37,555 nt of DNA from Sphingobacterium thalpophilum. Lineage in GTDB: Bacteria; Bacteroidota; Bacteroidia; B-17B0; Aurantibacillaceae. This document shows positions 1 to 7,455 of the stretch, one piece after another. The position numbers and the translations under genes are program-made. The notes under the pieces are model-generated. The model did not search any database. It was not told where the DNA came from and saw only the letters and a list, made by a program, of their open reading frames with translations. Every line of letters starts with the position of its first letter. Position 1 is the stretch's first letter. The DNA lies in assembly GCA_943325195.2 (NCBI GenBank), contig CALPON020000013.1, positions 1 through 37,555 of the forward strand, read 5' to 3'.

Positions 1-467
1 CCAAAATGTTCTTTATCTGGAAAAATCTCATCCTGAAGGGGAAGGTAAACACCTGCACTATCAACAAGGTAGATAATGGGCAAGCGGTTCTCCATGGCAA
101 TTTCTTGTGCCCGTAAATTTTTCTTGCCAGTGATCGGAAACCAAGCGCCCGCCTTTACGGTAGCATCATTGGCCACCACAATGCACTGTTTGCCGCTCAC
201 ATAACCAATCACAATCACCACGCCACCGGCGGGACATCCACCATGTTCCTCATACATTTCATACCCCGCAAAAGCACCCATTTCAAAGCGGGGCCGCTCT
301 TTGTCAAGGAGGAAGTCGATGCGTTCGCGGGCACTCATTTTTCCCTGCTCATGCAGTTTGTCAATGCGGGACTTGCCCCCGCCCAAATAAATTTTATCGA
401 GGCGCCGTTCCATTTGCGAAATCAACTGACGCATTTCATCCTCATTCTTATTAAATTCAATATTCAT
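1..467 (-). CDS. Acyl-CoA carboxylase carboxyltransferase (beta) subunit, N-terminal part
   Basis: The gene runs off the left edge, so only about 155 N-terminal residues are visible. The biotin-dependent carboxyltransferase beta subunit of this family moves carboxyl from carboxybiotin to an acyl-CoA in the cytoplasm. The protein begins MNIEFNKNEDEMRQL, then has an SARERID segment, a GGCPAGGVVV stretch, NDATVKAGAWFPITGKK and YLVDSAG followed by LPLQDEIFPD. The last part resembles methylcrotonyl-CoA carboxylase beta chains most, which would place it in leucine breakdown; propionyl-CoA carboxylase is the alternative. The start ATG at 465-467 lies 13 bases after the stop of the upstream small gene, so it is probably the third gene of a minus-strand operon. 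No SD sequence precedes it. Confidence 0.88.
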   Translation of the reverse strand, partial: MNIEFNKNEDEMRQLISQMERRLDKIYLGGGKSRIDKLHEQGKMSARERIDFLLDKERPRFEMGAFAGYEMYEEHGGCPAGGVVIVIGYVSGKQCIVVANDATVKAGAWFPITGKKNLRAQEIAMENRLPIIYLVDSAGVYLPLQDEIFPDKEHF

Positions 468-480
468 GACTTACATTTTT

Positions 481-993
481 TTAATAATGATTCATTCTAA
501 TCATTTGCAGATACCGCAGAGTGTCCTGTAGCTGGTGAATCAGATTGCCTTTTACGCTCGGCCGGACAATAAGATTGGCATCCTGAAACGGATCGCTGGC
601 CGCACATTTAAACGGTGCGCTTACTATTTTTAAGAGCGCTGCAGAAAAAAAATCCTCTTCAGCGCTGGTATTAATAACGAGGTCATATTTTTTTGTCTGA
701 AGCGCCTGTTCTGCTGTTTTTGTCGGGAGATCTAAAAAGGTCTTGTCTTTCTTAGTGTAACAAATCCAGTCAGCATAAGTAGCTGTCTTCGATGCCGTTT
801 CCACGTATAAAACCTCAACTGTTTTTTTTGTATCCCCAATCCACTTATCCAGTGCATTACGATTGAGTGTCGCGTCCTGACCAATAATGATGGCGATGGA
901 ATGGACCTTATCCCAACTCAAAAAGGTTTTCCCTTTCTCTTCGTTTTGGCGAAGCAGAGAACGGAGTTTCCATTTTGATAAGAAGCGCAGCAT
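481..993 (-). CDS. Conserved hypothetical protein, DUF6913-like
   Basis: This 170-residue soluble protein has no signal peptide or membrane segment. It has a basic N-terminus (MLRFLSKWKLRSLLRQ), a hydrophobic strand (VHSIAIIIGQ), a YDLVINTS strand and a C-terminal segment ending DTLRYLQMIRMNHY. The alternating strands and helices suggest a small alpha/beta fold. It resembles the uncharacterised Bacteroidota family I remember as DUF6913, but I could not search. Its ATG abuts the TAA of the DHH phosphoesterase gene with no gap, so the two are probably translationally coupled and cotranscribed with the carboxylase gene downstream. No catalytic motif is visible and I assign no function. Confidence 0.8.
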   Translation of the reverse strand: MLRFLSKWKLRSLLRQNEEKGKTFLSWDKVHSIAIIIGQDATLNRNALDKWIGDTKKTVEVLYVETASKTATYADWICYTKKDKTFLDLPTKTAEQALQTKKYDLVINTSAEEDFFSAALLKIVSAPFKCAASDPFQDANLIVRPSVKGNLIHQLQDTLRYLQMIRMNHY

Positions 994-1992
994 TTAAAAT
1001 AATTCTTTAACCGTTTTAATAAATTTTTCTTCTGTCTCGGGGAGCGATAGTGTGCTCTTTCCGCCGGCGGCATTGATATGTCCGCCGCCTTCAAAATACT
1101 TGCGCGCGTATTGGTTCATATCAATCTTTCCTTTGCTTCGGAAAGAAATTTTTGTGTAATCAGAGGTTTCATTAAATAAAGCGCAGACTTCTATGCCTTT
1201 AATAGAGAAAGGGTAGTTGACTAATCCTTCTGTGTCGCCTTTTTGATAGTGAAAGCGTTGGAGTTCTTTTTCCGTCAGCAGGAAATAGGCGATCGGATAG
1301 CCTTCTATGATCTTTAGTTTTTCATTTAAGGCGTAACCTAGTAATTTAAGTCGGTCCAAACTATAACTGTCATATACTGCGCTATGGATTTCGCTTGGCT
1401 GAAGGCCAGTTTTAATCAGTTCGGCAATGATTTCATGGGTCCTGGCGGTTACGCTGGGAAAACGAAACGAACCGGTATCGGTCATGAGACCCGTGTAGAG
1501 ACAGGCAGCAATCTTTTTATCCAGTAATTTTTTATGTCCCAGCCCTGCCATAAAATCATACACCAATTCGCAGGTGCTGCAGGCGGCTGTATCATGGAAA
1601 TAGAGGTCCGGGTAGGTGTCCGGCTGCTGGTGGTGATCAATCAGCACCTTTGGCGCAGCGGAATCGCTCAAGGCGGGTCCAAGACCCTCGAGGCGTTTAA
1701 AGTTGTTAAAGTCTAGGGTAAAGATAAGGTCAGCTTGCTTAATGCGTCTGAGTGCCTTGTTTTTATCCTTTTCATAAATGATGACCGATTTGTTTGCCGG
1801 CAGAAAATGCAGGAAGTCTGGATACCCATTTGGAACAATCACTTGGGATTTTTTCCCTAGCTTTTTGAGTAACAGGTGAAGGCCAAGGCTGCTGCCCATG
1901 GCATCGCCGTCTGGACTCCAATGGGTCACGATAACGATGTTGGTGCTTTTTTTAATTAGATTTTTGAATTTTATGAAGCTGTCTCTGCGCAT
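994..1992 (-). CDS. nrnA: DHH/DHHA1 phosphoesterase (NrnA-like oligoribonuclease/pAp phosphatase)
   Basis: A 332-residue cytoplasmic protein of the DHH-DHHA1 superfamily. The metal-binding motifs are all visible: VTHWSPDGDAMGSS near residue 25, an LDFNN segment near 95, the LIDHHQQPDTY motif (DHH) near 118 and LMTDTGSFRF near 170. The C-terminal DHHA1 domain carries GGGHINAAGG. NrnA-type enzymes degrade 2-5-nucleotide RNAs and dephosphorylate 3'-phosphoadenosine 5'-phosphate, and the length matches the usual 310-340 residues. Substrate choice within the superfamily is inferred, not seen. It is the first gene of a minus-strand operon and overlaps none of its neighbours. Confidence 0.88.
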   Translation of the reverse strand: MRRDSFIKFKNLIKKSTNIVIVTHWSPDGDAMGSSLGLHLLLKKLGKKSQVIVPNGYPDFLHFLPANKSVIIYEKDKNKALRRIKQADLIFTLDFNNFKRLEGLGPALSDSAAPKVLIDHHQQPDTYPDLYFHDTAACSTCELVYDFMAGLGHKKLLDKKIAACLYTGLMTDTGSFRFPSVTARTHEIIAELIKTGLQPSEIHSAVYDSYSLDRLKLLGYALNEKLKIIEGYPIAYFLLTEKELQRFHYQKGDTEGLVNYPFSIKGIEVCALFNETSDYTKISFRSKGKIDMNQYARKYFEGGGHINAAGGKSTLSLPETEEKFIKTVKELF

Positions 1993-2007
1993 TAGTAGGT
2001 TAAACCG

Positions 2008-2015
2008 TAAAAATA
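2008..2015 (-). promoter_or_regulatory. Possible -7 box for the nrnA-like operon
   Basis: The minus strand reads TATTTTTA, one base off TAnnTTTG, 15 bases before the ATG of the DHH phosphoesterase gene. No convincing -33 TTTG was found at the right distance, so this is tentative. Confidence 0.3.
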
Positions 2016-2056
2016 GGCTTTTGGTGACGTATTAAAGCCTAAAAAACTCAAAATTA

Positions 2057-2089
2057 TTTAGGTGGGAATGCGAAAAATACATATATTTG
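2057..2089 (+). promoter_or_regulatory. rpsU promoter
   Basis: A perfect Bacteroidota -7 box, TATATTTG, lies at 2082-2089, with a TTTA at 2057-2060 as a near-consensus -33 box, 21 bases apart. The leader before the rpsU ATG would be about 20-25 bases and has no SD sequence. Confidence 0.65.
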
Positions 2090-2116
2090 CCCCTCAATTT
2101 TATAGAAAAAGATTCA

Positions 2117-2314
2117 ATGTTAGTAGTTCAAATCAAAGAAGGCGACAATATCGAAAAAGCACTTAAGAAGTACAAAAAGAAGTTTGAAAAAACCGGCGTT
2201 GTAAAACAGCTGCGTGAACGTTCAAAATTCACCAAACCTTCTGTACGTCGTCGTGAAGAGGTCATCAAAGCTTCTTATAAGCAGAAGCTTCAGATTGGCG
2301 CTATCGAAAAATAA
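2117..2314 (+). CDS. rpsU: Small ribosomal subunit protein bS21
   Basis: bS21 sits on the platform of the 30S subunit near the 3' end of 16S rRNA. The 65-residue protein begins MLVVQIKEGDNIEKALKKYK and is strongly basic in its second half (KPSVRRREEVIK), as expected for the family. I chose the ATG at 2117 because the family begins at this point; the ten in-frame codons upstream fall within the promoter and leader. In studied Flavobacteriia, bS21 with bS18 and bS6 holds the anti-SD tail of 16S rRNA. That makes the unusual SD sequences of the two genes behind rpsU worth attention. Confidence 0.95.
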   Translation: MLVVQIKEGDNIEKALKKYKKKFEKTGVVKQLRERSKFTKPSVRRREEVIKASYKQKLQIGAIEK

Positions 2315-2323
2315 GCTGATTTC

Positions 2324-2333
2324 CCTCCTTTTT
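2324..2333 (+). other. Anti-SD-like tract in the rpsU 3' untranslated region
   Basis: The sequence CCTCCTTTTT begins ten bases after the rpsU stop codon. Its first eight bases equal the CCTCCTTT of a typical bacterial 16S rRNA 3' end. All ten bases are complementary to 3294-3303, which contains the hpf SD sequence, and CCTCC is complementary to the GGAGG at 2401-2405. The complementarity is directly visible; any regulatory role is inference. Confidence 0.4.
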
Positions 2334-2349
2334 AGGGGTATTTTATTGC

Positions 2350-2391
2350 AATCCTAATCGAAATTATGTAATTTCGATTAGGATTTTTTTT
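2350..2391 (+). terminator. Intrinsic terminator or attenuator between rpsU and xerC
   Basis: A perfect 17-base inverted repeat has arms at 2350-2366 and 2369-2385, a two-base centre, and a T-run to 2391. It follows rpsU and ends only about ten bases before the first xerC start candidate. Downstream transcription of xerC and hpf must therefore read through it unless a promoter I did not recognise lies inside it. Confidence 0.85.
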
Positions 2392-2395
2392 GTTT

Positions 2396-3289
2396 ATGGT
2401 GGAGGTTGAAGTGTCGGAATTCCTAACGTACCTGAGCTTGCAGAAGCGTTTTAGTCCGCTGACCGGCAGGAGTTATGAGTGTGATCTTCGCCAATTTTTT
2501 GAATACACCCAAGAAGAATCCGGACCCCTTGACCTTGCTGACATTAACTTCCGTCACATTCGCAGTTTTAGTGCCGCCTTGATTGAAAAGGGTAATTCCC
2601 CTGTCACCGTGAATCGGAAGCTGAGTGCCCTGAAATCTTTTTTTAAATACCTTTTGCGCCAAGGCCGCCTTGATCAAGATCCCACTCAGGTAGTACAGGG
2701 ACCAAAAAAGCCCCGTCGTTTACCCGTTTTTATTGATGAGAAGAATCTCAATGCGCAATTTCAGGCGCTTGAATTTGATGCAGGCTTTCAAGGGCAGCGG
2801 GACCGCCTCCTGATCGAATTACTCTATCAAACTGGTATCCGGCGGGCGGAGCTACTAGGCCTTCGCGAAGAAGATGTAGACCTTTTTAACCAGCAAATAA
2901 AAGTGACGGGTAAACGGAACAAAGAGCGCATCATTCCGTTTGGAAGAGACCTGCTACTTTCCTTACGTCATTATCTCGAATTGAAAAAGGCAGATGGACT
3001 TGTTAATGCTGCCTTTTTTGTGACAAAAGGCGATAAACCGCTGGGCGCTGGGCAACTCTCCCTCCTTGTTAAACGGATTCTTTCCGAGGTGACGACGGTC
3101 AGGAAAAAGAGTCCCCATATTTTACGGCACAGTTTTGCCACCCACCTACTCAATAATGGGGCGGACATTAACGCGGTGAAAGAGTTGCTGGGGCATGCCA
3201 GTCTTTCTGCCACGCAAGTTTACACCCATAACACGATAGAGAAGTTAAAGAAAGCATACAAACAGGCCCATCCACGATCGGGCCATTAA
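2396..3289 (+). CDS. xerC: Tyrosine recombinase XerC
   Basis: A 297-residue site-specific recombinase that would act with XerD at the dif site to resolve chromosome dimers. Residues 5-85 form the SAM-like core-binding domain. The catalytic residues are Arg149 in TGIRRAELLGL, Lys173 in TGKRNKER, His241 and Arg244 in HILRHSFATHL, His267 in LLGHAS and Tyr276 in QVYTHN. The start is uncertain. ATG 2396 has no SD, whereas the in-frame GTG at 2411 follows GGAGG by five bases and would give a protein starting MSEFLTYL, close to family starts. It is called xerC rather than xerD by its place next to rpsU and hpf; a second recombinase lies at 19219. Confidence 0.9.
   Translation: MVEVEVSEFLTYLSLQKRFSPLTGRSYECDLRQFFEYTQEESGPLDLADINFRHIRSFSAALIEKGNSPVTVNRKLSALKSFFKYLLRQGRLDQDPTQVVQGPKKPRRLPVFIDEKNLNAQFQALEFDAGFQGQRDRLLIELLYQTGIRRAELLGLREEDVDLFNQQIKVTGKRNKERIIPFGRDLLLSLRHYLELKKADGLVNAAFFVTKGDKPLGAGQLSLLVKRILSEVTTVRKKSPHILRHSFATHLLNNGADINAVKELLGHASLSATQVYTHNTIEKLKKAYKQAHPRSGH
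2401..2405 (+). promoter_or_regulatory. Candidate SD for a GTG start of xerC
   Basis: GGAGG is followed after five bases by an in-frame GTG at 2411. If real, xerC starts five codons later than the ATG at 2396. SD sequences of this strength are otherwise nearly absent from the window. Confidence 0.45.
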
Positions 3290-3296
3290 ATCAAAA

Positions 3297-3303
3297 AAGG
3301 AGG
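3297..3303 (+). promoter_or_regulatory. Strong SD sequence of hpf
   Basis: AAGGAGG lies six bases before the hpf ATG at 3310, an optimal spacing. It is the only full-strength SD at an uncontested start among the genes of this window. Confidence 0.75.
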
Positions 3304-3309
3304 AAAAGG

Positions 3310-3606
3310 ATGACAATTAACATTCAATCGGTGCATTTTGATGCAGACAGAAAGTTGCTCGATTTTGTTGAGGAAAAGGTCGAAAAACTCAACACTTTTT
3401 ATGATGGTATTATCAATACTGAGGTAACGCTGCGCCTGGATAAGAGCAGCACCAGTGAAAACAAAATCTGCGAGGTGAAAATGAAGGGTCGTACCCATGA
3501 ATTTTTCGCCAAGAAACAGTGTAGTAGTTTTGAAGAAGCCACTGATTTAGTGTGTGAGGCACTGCGATCACAAATCACTAAACATAAGGAAAAGTTGATT
3601 CACTAA
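3310..3606 (+). CDS. hpf: Short-form ribosome hibernation promoting factor (HPF/YfiA family)
   Basis: This 98-residue protein matches the single-domain short HPF/RaiA type. It lacks the C-terminal extension that drives dimer formation in long HPF. Family members bind the decoding centre of idle 30S subunits and block tRNA and mRNA binding in stationary phase. Visible landmarks are the N-terminal strand MTINIQSVHFDAD, the helix DFVEEKVEKLNTFYDGI and a second helix SSFEEATDLVCEALRSQITKHKEK. It follows xerC by 20 bases, so it is probably cotranscribed with it. Its strong AAGGAGG site contrasts with its neighbours and suggests translation that responds to anti-SD availability. Confidence 0.92.
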   Translation: MTINIQSVHFDADRKLLDFVEEKVEKLNTFYDGIINTEVTLRLDKSSTSENKICEVKMKGRTHEFFAKKQCSSFEEATDLVCEALRSQITKHKEKLIH

Positions 3607-3635
3607 CAGCGAATAAAAAATCCTGCAAAACTAAG

Positions 3636-3662
3636 CCGCTCCCTGCAAGGAACGGTTTTTTT
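3636..3662 (+). terminator. Intrinsic terminator after hpf
   Basis: A seven-base stem (CCGCTCC with GGAACGG, one mismatch), a six-base loop and seven T bases lie about 30 bases after the hpf stop codon. Confidence 0.8.
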
Positions 3663-3678
3663 ATTCCCCCAATACACC

Positions 3679-3686
3679 TATCTTTA
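3679..3686 (+). promoter_or_regulatory. -7 box immediately before the gene at 3694
   Basis: TATCTTTA, one base off TAnnTTTG, ends seven bases before the ATG. Transcription would start at or next to the ATG, giving a leaderless or nearly leaderless mRNA. Confidence 0.5.
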
Positions 3687-3693
3687 ACCTTGC

Positions 3694-4401
3694 ATGCGGC
3701 ACCTGTTTATTTTTATTTTTATCCTTTCTTTTGCAGCGATGAGTGCACAAGGATTTAAACGGACGGCTCCTTTTTCTGTGAAAGCGTTTATTGGTATTCC
3801 ACGTACAATTTCCAGCAAAATGTTCCGTACCGCTTTTAATGGTGTGTATGAAGTGGGGCTGAGCGCAAATTTTAGGACCTTTTCAAACTTTTATGTCGGT
3901 GCAGGAATAAACAATACGCACTTTCAAAACAATAAGGGCGTATTTGCCAGTAAGGTCTTTATTGAGACCGATCCAATCACAGGCAAAGCGACTGGAAAAA
4001 TAAGCACTTACAACACCCGCCTGAATTGCTTGGGTGGTTTTATTAAAATCGGGTACGATCAGTTTTTCGAGAAAGCCTATATCAGCTATGCACTCGATGC
4101 AGGATTGTTTGGGTGTAGCTACCAGAATGTCAATGAAGCCGGGTCACCAGAAAATTTGCCGCTGAGTGCTCGTAACTTTCAGAGCCCTTTCTTACAACCC
4201 GAGATCACGAGTAATTTTTATACAGACGGCCCCCTGAGTTTTTCGCTTCTTTTCAGCTATGGAATTTTATTTAAAAAATTTGACCCCAAAGCGCCTCAGT
4301 TTAATGCCATTCAGACAATCAATGAAAAATCAAATAAACTTCCGGTGAGTTGGATTAATATAGGCTTCGGCTGTTCTGTCTTACTTGGAAGTCTAAAATA
4401 A
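3694..4401 (+). CDS. Hypothetical secreted or outer-membrane protein
   Basis: A 235-residue protein with a clear signal peptide (MRHLFIFIFILSFAAMSAQG, cleavage likely after SAQ). The mature part has alternating short strands rich in Gly, Phe and Tyr, such as NFYVGAGINNTHF, AYISYALDAGLFGCSY and SFSLLFSYGILF. This fits a small outer-membrane beta-barrel or a soluble beta-rich periplasmic protein. I recognise no named family. It is the first gene of a plus-strand run that continues into the E1 dehydrogenase gene 12 bases later, though a functional link is not evident. Confidence 0.75.
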   Translation: MRHLFIFIFILSFAAMSAQGFKRTAPFSVKAFIGIPRTISSKMFRTAFNGVYEVGLSANFRTFSNFYVGAGINNTHFQNNKGVFASKVFIETDPITGKATGKISTYNTRLNCLGGFIKIGYDQFFEKAYISYALDAGLFGCSYQNVNEAGSPENLPLSARNFQSPFLQPEITSNFYTDGPLSFSLLFSYGILFKKFDPKAPQFNAIQTINEKSNKLPVSWINIGFGCSVLLGSLK

Positions 4402-4413
4402 AAATTTACAAAA

Positions 4414-6411
4414 ATGATTACTGCAGAAACTCCCGTAAAGTTCGAGAGAAAAAAGCATAAAGACCAGGTGTTGTTGGATCTTTATTACGCTATTTTGAAA
4501 CCCCGCATGATTGAGGAGAAGATGTTACTTCTGCTGCGTCAGGGTCGCATTGCCAAGTGGTTCAGTGGCATTGGTCAGGAAGCTATCTCTGCCGGCGTGG
4601 CTAGTGCCTTGCAGCCAGATGAGTACATTTTGCCGATGCATCGTAATCTGGGTGTTTTTACCAGCCGCCAGATTCCGCTTAACCGCTTATTCTCGCAGTT
4701 TCAGGGCAAGCCCAGTGGCTTTACAAAAGGGCGGGATCGCTCTTTTCACTTTGGCACACAAGATTATAAAATTGTGGGAATGATTTCTCACCTCGGTCCA
4801 CAGATGGGCGTTGCAGATGGAATCGCTCTAGCGCACAAGCTGCGGAAAGAAAAAAAAGTGACAGTGGTTTTCAGTGGTGATGGAGGGGCGAGTGAAGGCG
4901 ATTTTCATGAAAGCATCAATACCGCGGCGGTCTGGAATTTACCGGTCATTTTTATCGTTGAAAACAACGGTTATGGTCTGAGCACGCCAAGCAACGAACA
5001 GTTTAAATGTAAGTCCTTCGCCGATAAAGCCATCGGCTATGGTATCGAAGGGCTCTCGATTGATGGAAATAATATTCTGAAAGTATATGAAACAATCAAA
5101 CAGGTGGCGGAAAATTTACGAAATGATCCGCGTCCGGTTTTAATTGAATGTGTCACTTTCCGCATGCGCGGCCATGAGGAAGCAAGCGGCACGAAATATG
5201 TGCCGAAAGATTTATTTGAAGTCTGGGGTAAAAAAGATCCAGTAGCGACTTTTGAGAAATTTCTTTTGGGAGACGGTGTGCTCACTGACGATATGATTGC
5301 CCAGACTCGGGCCCATATCAAAAAGGAAATTGAAGAAAATTTAGAAGTGGCTTTTGCTGAGCAATCTCCCGTGCCAGATACAGCACTTGAACTACGCGAA
5401 GTGTATCAACCTTTTCAAATAGCGGAGCCAAGGCTCAGCGGCAAAAAAACAGAAATGCGTTTTATAGATGCCATCAGTCAAGCATTGGGGCAGGCGATGG
5501 AACGGCACAGCAATCTGGTGTTAATGGGTCAGGACATTGCCGACTACGGCGGTGTGTTCAAAATTACGGAGGGCTTTGTAGAACGTTTTGGAAAAGAACG
5601 GGTGCGCAACACGCCGCTCTGTGAAAGTGCTATTCTTGGTGCAGGCTTCGGTCTTTCCATCAATGGCTATAAGGCGATGGTGGAAATGCAGTTCGCTGAT
5701 TTTGTGAGTGAGGGCATGACCCAAATTATTAATAATCTGGCCAAGAGTCATTACCGTTGGGGACAAAATGCCGATGTCGTTGTCCGCATGCCGACAGGTG
5801 CAGCCGTTGCAGCTGGCCCATTTCATAGTCAGAGTAACGAAGCCTGGTTTTTTAAAACACCGGGGCTGAAGATTGCTTATCCTGCTTTTCCTTCTGATGC
5901 AAAAGGTCTATTGCTGAGTGCTTTTGAAGATCCGAACCCAGTGATGTTTTTTGAACACAAGGCCTTGTATCGCAGTATTTCAGAAGAAGTAGAGGAAGGG
6001 TATTATAACATTCCTTTTGGAAAGGCCCGCTTGGTGAAAGAGGGAACAGAGCTCACAATTGTTACTTACGGATTAGGCGTTCACTGGGCATTGGAGGCTT
6101 TGGCTGAACATCCTGAAATGAGTGCAGACCTGATTGACCTGCGGACGCTAGCGCCACTCGATATCGAAAGCGTTTATGCCTCTGTGAAAAAAACAGGCCG
6201 TGTGATTGTGATGCATGAAGACACACTCACAGGTGGAATCGCCGGTGAATTAGCGGCACTCATCAGTGAACATTGTTTTACTTATTTGGATGCTCCGGTG
6301 ATGCGTGAAGGCAGCCTGGACACACCTGTGCCAATGAATGCGGATCTGGAAAACAACTTTCTCCCCAAGCAACGGTTTAAAGATAAATTACAGCAGTTAC
6401 GGAACTATTAA
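4414..6411 (+). CDS. Fused E1 alpha-beta subunit of a branched-chain 2-oxoacid dehydrogenase
   Basis: A 665-residue thiamine diphosphate enzyme with alpha and beta chains in one polypeptide. Residues 20-330 are E1 alpha, with the thiamine-binding motif from GDGGASEGD near 155 to VENN near 185, and the HRNLGVF and GMISHLGPQMG segments. Residues 348-665 are E1 beta, with MGQDIADYGGVFK, TPLCESAILGAGFG and an LIDLRTLAPLD segment in the C-terminal domain. Sequence type and length fit 2-oxoisovalerate (branched-chain) dehydrogenases, which decarboxylate oxoacids of Val, Leu and Ile for branched fatty acids; pyruvate cannot be excluded. E2 and E3 genes are not adjacent. The threonine aldolase gene begins two bases after its stop codon. 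Confidence 0.88.
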   Translation: MITAETPVKFERKKHKDQVLLDLYYAILKPRMIEEKMLLLLRQGRIAKWFSGIGQEAISAGVASALQPDEYILPMHRNLGVFTSRQIPLNRLFSQFQGKPSGFTKGRDRSFHFGTQDYKIVGMISHLGPQMGVADGIALAHKLRKEKKVTVVFSGDGGASEGDFHESINTAAVWNLPVIFIVENNGYGLSTPSNEQFKCKSFADKAIGYGIEGLSIDGNNILKVYETIKQVAENLRNDPRPVLIECVTFRMRGHEEASGTKYVPKDLFEVWGKKDPVATFEKFLLGDGVLTDDMIAQTRAHIKKEIEENLEVAFAEQSPVPDTALELREVYQPFQIAEPRLSGKKTEMRFIDAISQALGQAMERHSNLVLMGQDIADYGGVFKITEGFVERFGKERVRNTPLCESAILGAGFGLSINGYKAMVEMQFADFVSEGMTQIINNLAKSHYRWGQNADVVVRMPTGAAVAAGPFHSQSNEAWFFKTPGLKIAYPAFPSDAKGLLLSAFEDPNPVMFFEHKALYRSISEEVEEGYYNIPFGKARLVKEGTELTIVTYGLGVHWALEALAEHPEMSADLIDLRTLAPLDIESVYASVKKTGRVIVMHEDTLTGGIAGELAALISEHCFTYLDAPVMREGSLDTPVPMNADLENNFLPKQRFKDKLQQLRNY

Positions 6412-6413
6412 CG

Positions 6414-7445
6414 ATGATTGATCTTAGAAGTGATACAGTGACACAGCCTTCAAAAGGCATGCTGGAAGCCATGCAAAATGCGCAGGTTGGCGATGATGTG
6501 TTTGGTGAGGATCCCAGCGTTAATGAATTGGAAGAGACCCTCGCCAGTCTGTTTGGAAAAGAGGCTGGTCTGTTTTGTCCCAGTGGGACCATGACCAACC
6601 AGATTGCCATCAAAGTACATACACAACCCGGCGATGAATTAATCTGCGATGTCAATTCGCATATTTATAATTATGAAGGGGGTGGTATTTCATTTAACAG
6701 TGGCGTTCAGGCTAAACTGTTGAGTGGGGACGAAGGCCGTTTAAGTGCCTCAGCCATTGAAGCTGCGATTAATGCGGATTATGATTGGCTGACCCGTACC
6801 TCACTGGTTAGCCTTGAAAACACTATAAATAGGGCAGGAGGGAGCTATTATACGTGTCTTCAGATTGCGCCCATTGCCGAACTCTGTAAAAACCATCAAC
6901 TGGCCTTACATCTTGATGGGGCCAGAATTTTTAATGCGCTCATTGCCACAAAAGAAAATCCAAAACAGATGGGCTCTTATTTTGATTCCATTTCTGTTTG
7001 TCTCTCTAAAGGACTGGGTGCACCTGTCGGTTCTGTGCTACTTGGAAAAAAAGAATTTATTCGCAAGGCACGAAAAGTCCGAAAGGTATTCGGTGGCGGC
7101 ATGCGACAGGCTGGTTTTTTGGCTGCAGCCGGACTTTATGCTCTTCATCATCAGGTTGACCGACTGCAGGAGGATCACCGCCGTGCGCAGGTGCTTGGCG
7201 CTTTGATAGGTACTTTACCTTTTGTACAGCAGGTTCTGCCAGTGTATACAAATATTGTTATTTTCCATCTCGATCCAAAAATGATGAGTGGTACTTCTTT
7301 TGAAAAACAAATGATGGAGCGCGGTATTCGTGTTTCTTCTTTTGGTAAACAGACCATCCGTTTGGTAACGCATCTAGATTTTACTGAGAAAATGCTGGAG
7401 CAAACCATCGAGGCCCTGCAGAACGATTTTAAAACAGAATCTTGA
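6414..7445 (+). CDS. ltaE: Low-specificity L-threonine aldolase
   Basis: A 343-residue fold-type I pyridoxal phosphate enzyme that cleaves L-threonine or L-allo-threonine to glycine and acetaldehyde in the cytoplasm. The start MIDLRSDTVTQPSKGM is diagnostic, followed by GDDVFGEDP, the FCPSGTMTNQIA cofactor loop, LHLDGARIFNA and the Schiff-base Lys199 in CLSKGLGAPVGS. Length is normal. The gene follows E1 by two bases and precedes dnaG by ten, so the three are probably cotranscribed. Confidence 0.93.
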   Translation: MIDLRSDTVTQPSKGMLEAMQNAQVGDDVFGEDPSVNELEETLASLFGKEAGLFCPSGTMTNQIAIKVHTQPGDELICDVNSHIYNYEGGGISFNSGVQAKLLSGDEGRLSASAIEAAINADYDWLTRTSLVSLENTINRAGGSYYTCLQIAPIAELCKNHQLALHLDGARIFNALIATKENPKQMGSYFDSISVCLSKGLGAPVGSVLLGKKEFIRKARKVRKVFGGGMRQAGFLAAAGLYALHHQVDRLQEDHRRAQVLGALIGTLPFVQQVLPVYTNIVIFHLDPKMMSGTSFEKQMMERGIRVSSFGKQTIRLVTHLDFTEKMLEQTIEALQNDFKTES

Positions 7446-7455
7446 TTAGTGGAAG

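Noticed and set aside
2390-3289. TTG 2390 as the start of xerC
   Set aside because: It lies in the T-run of the terminator; ATG 2396 or GTG 2411 fit better.
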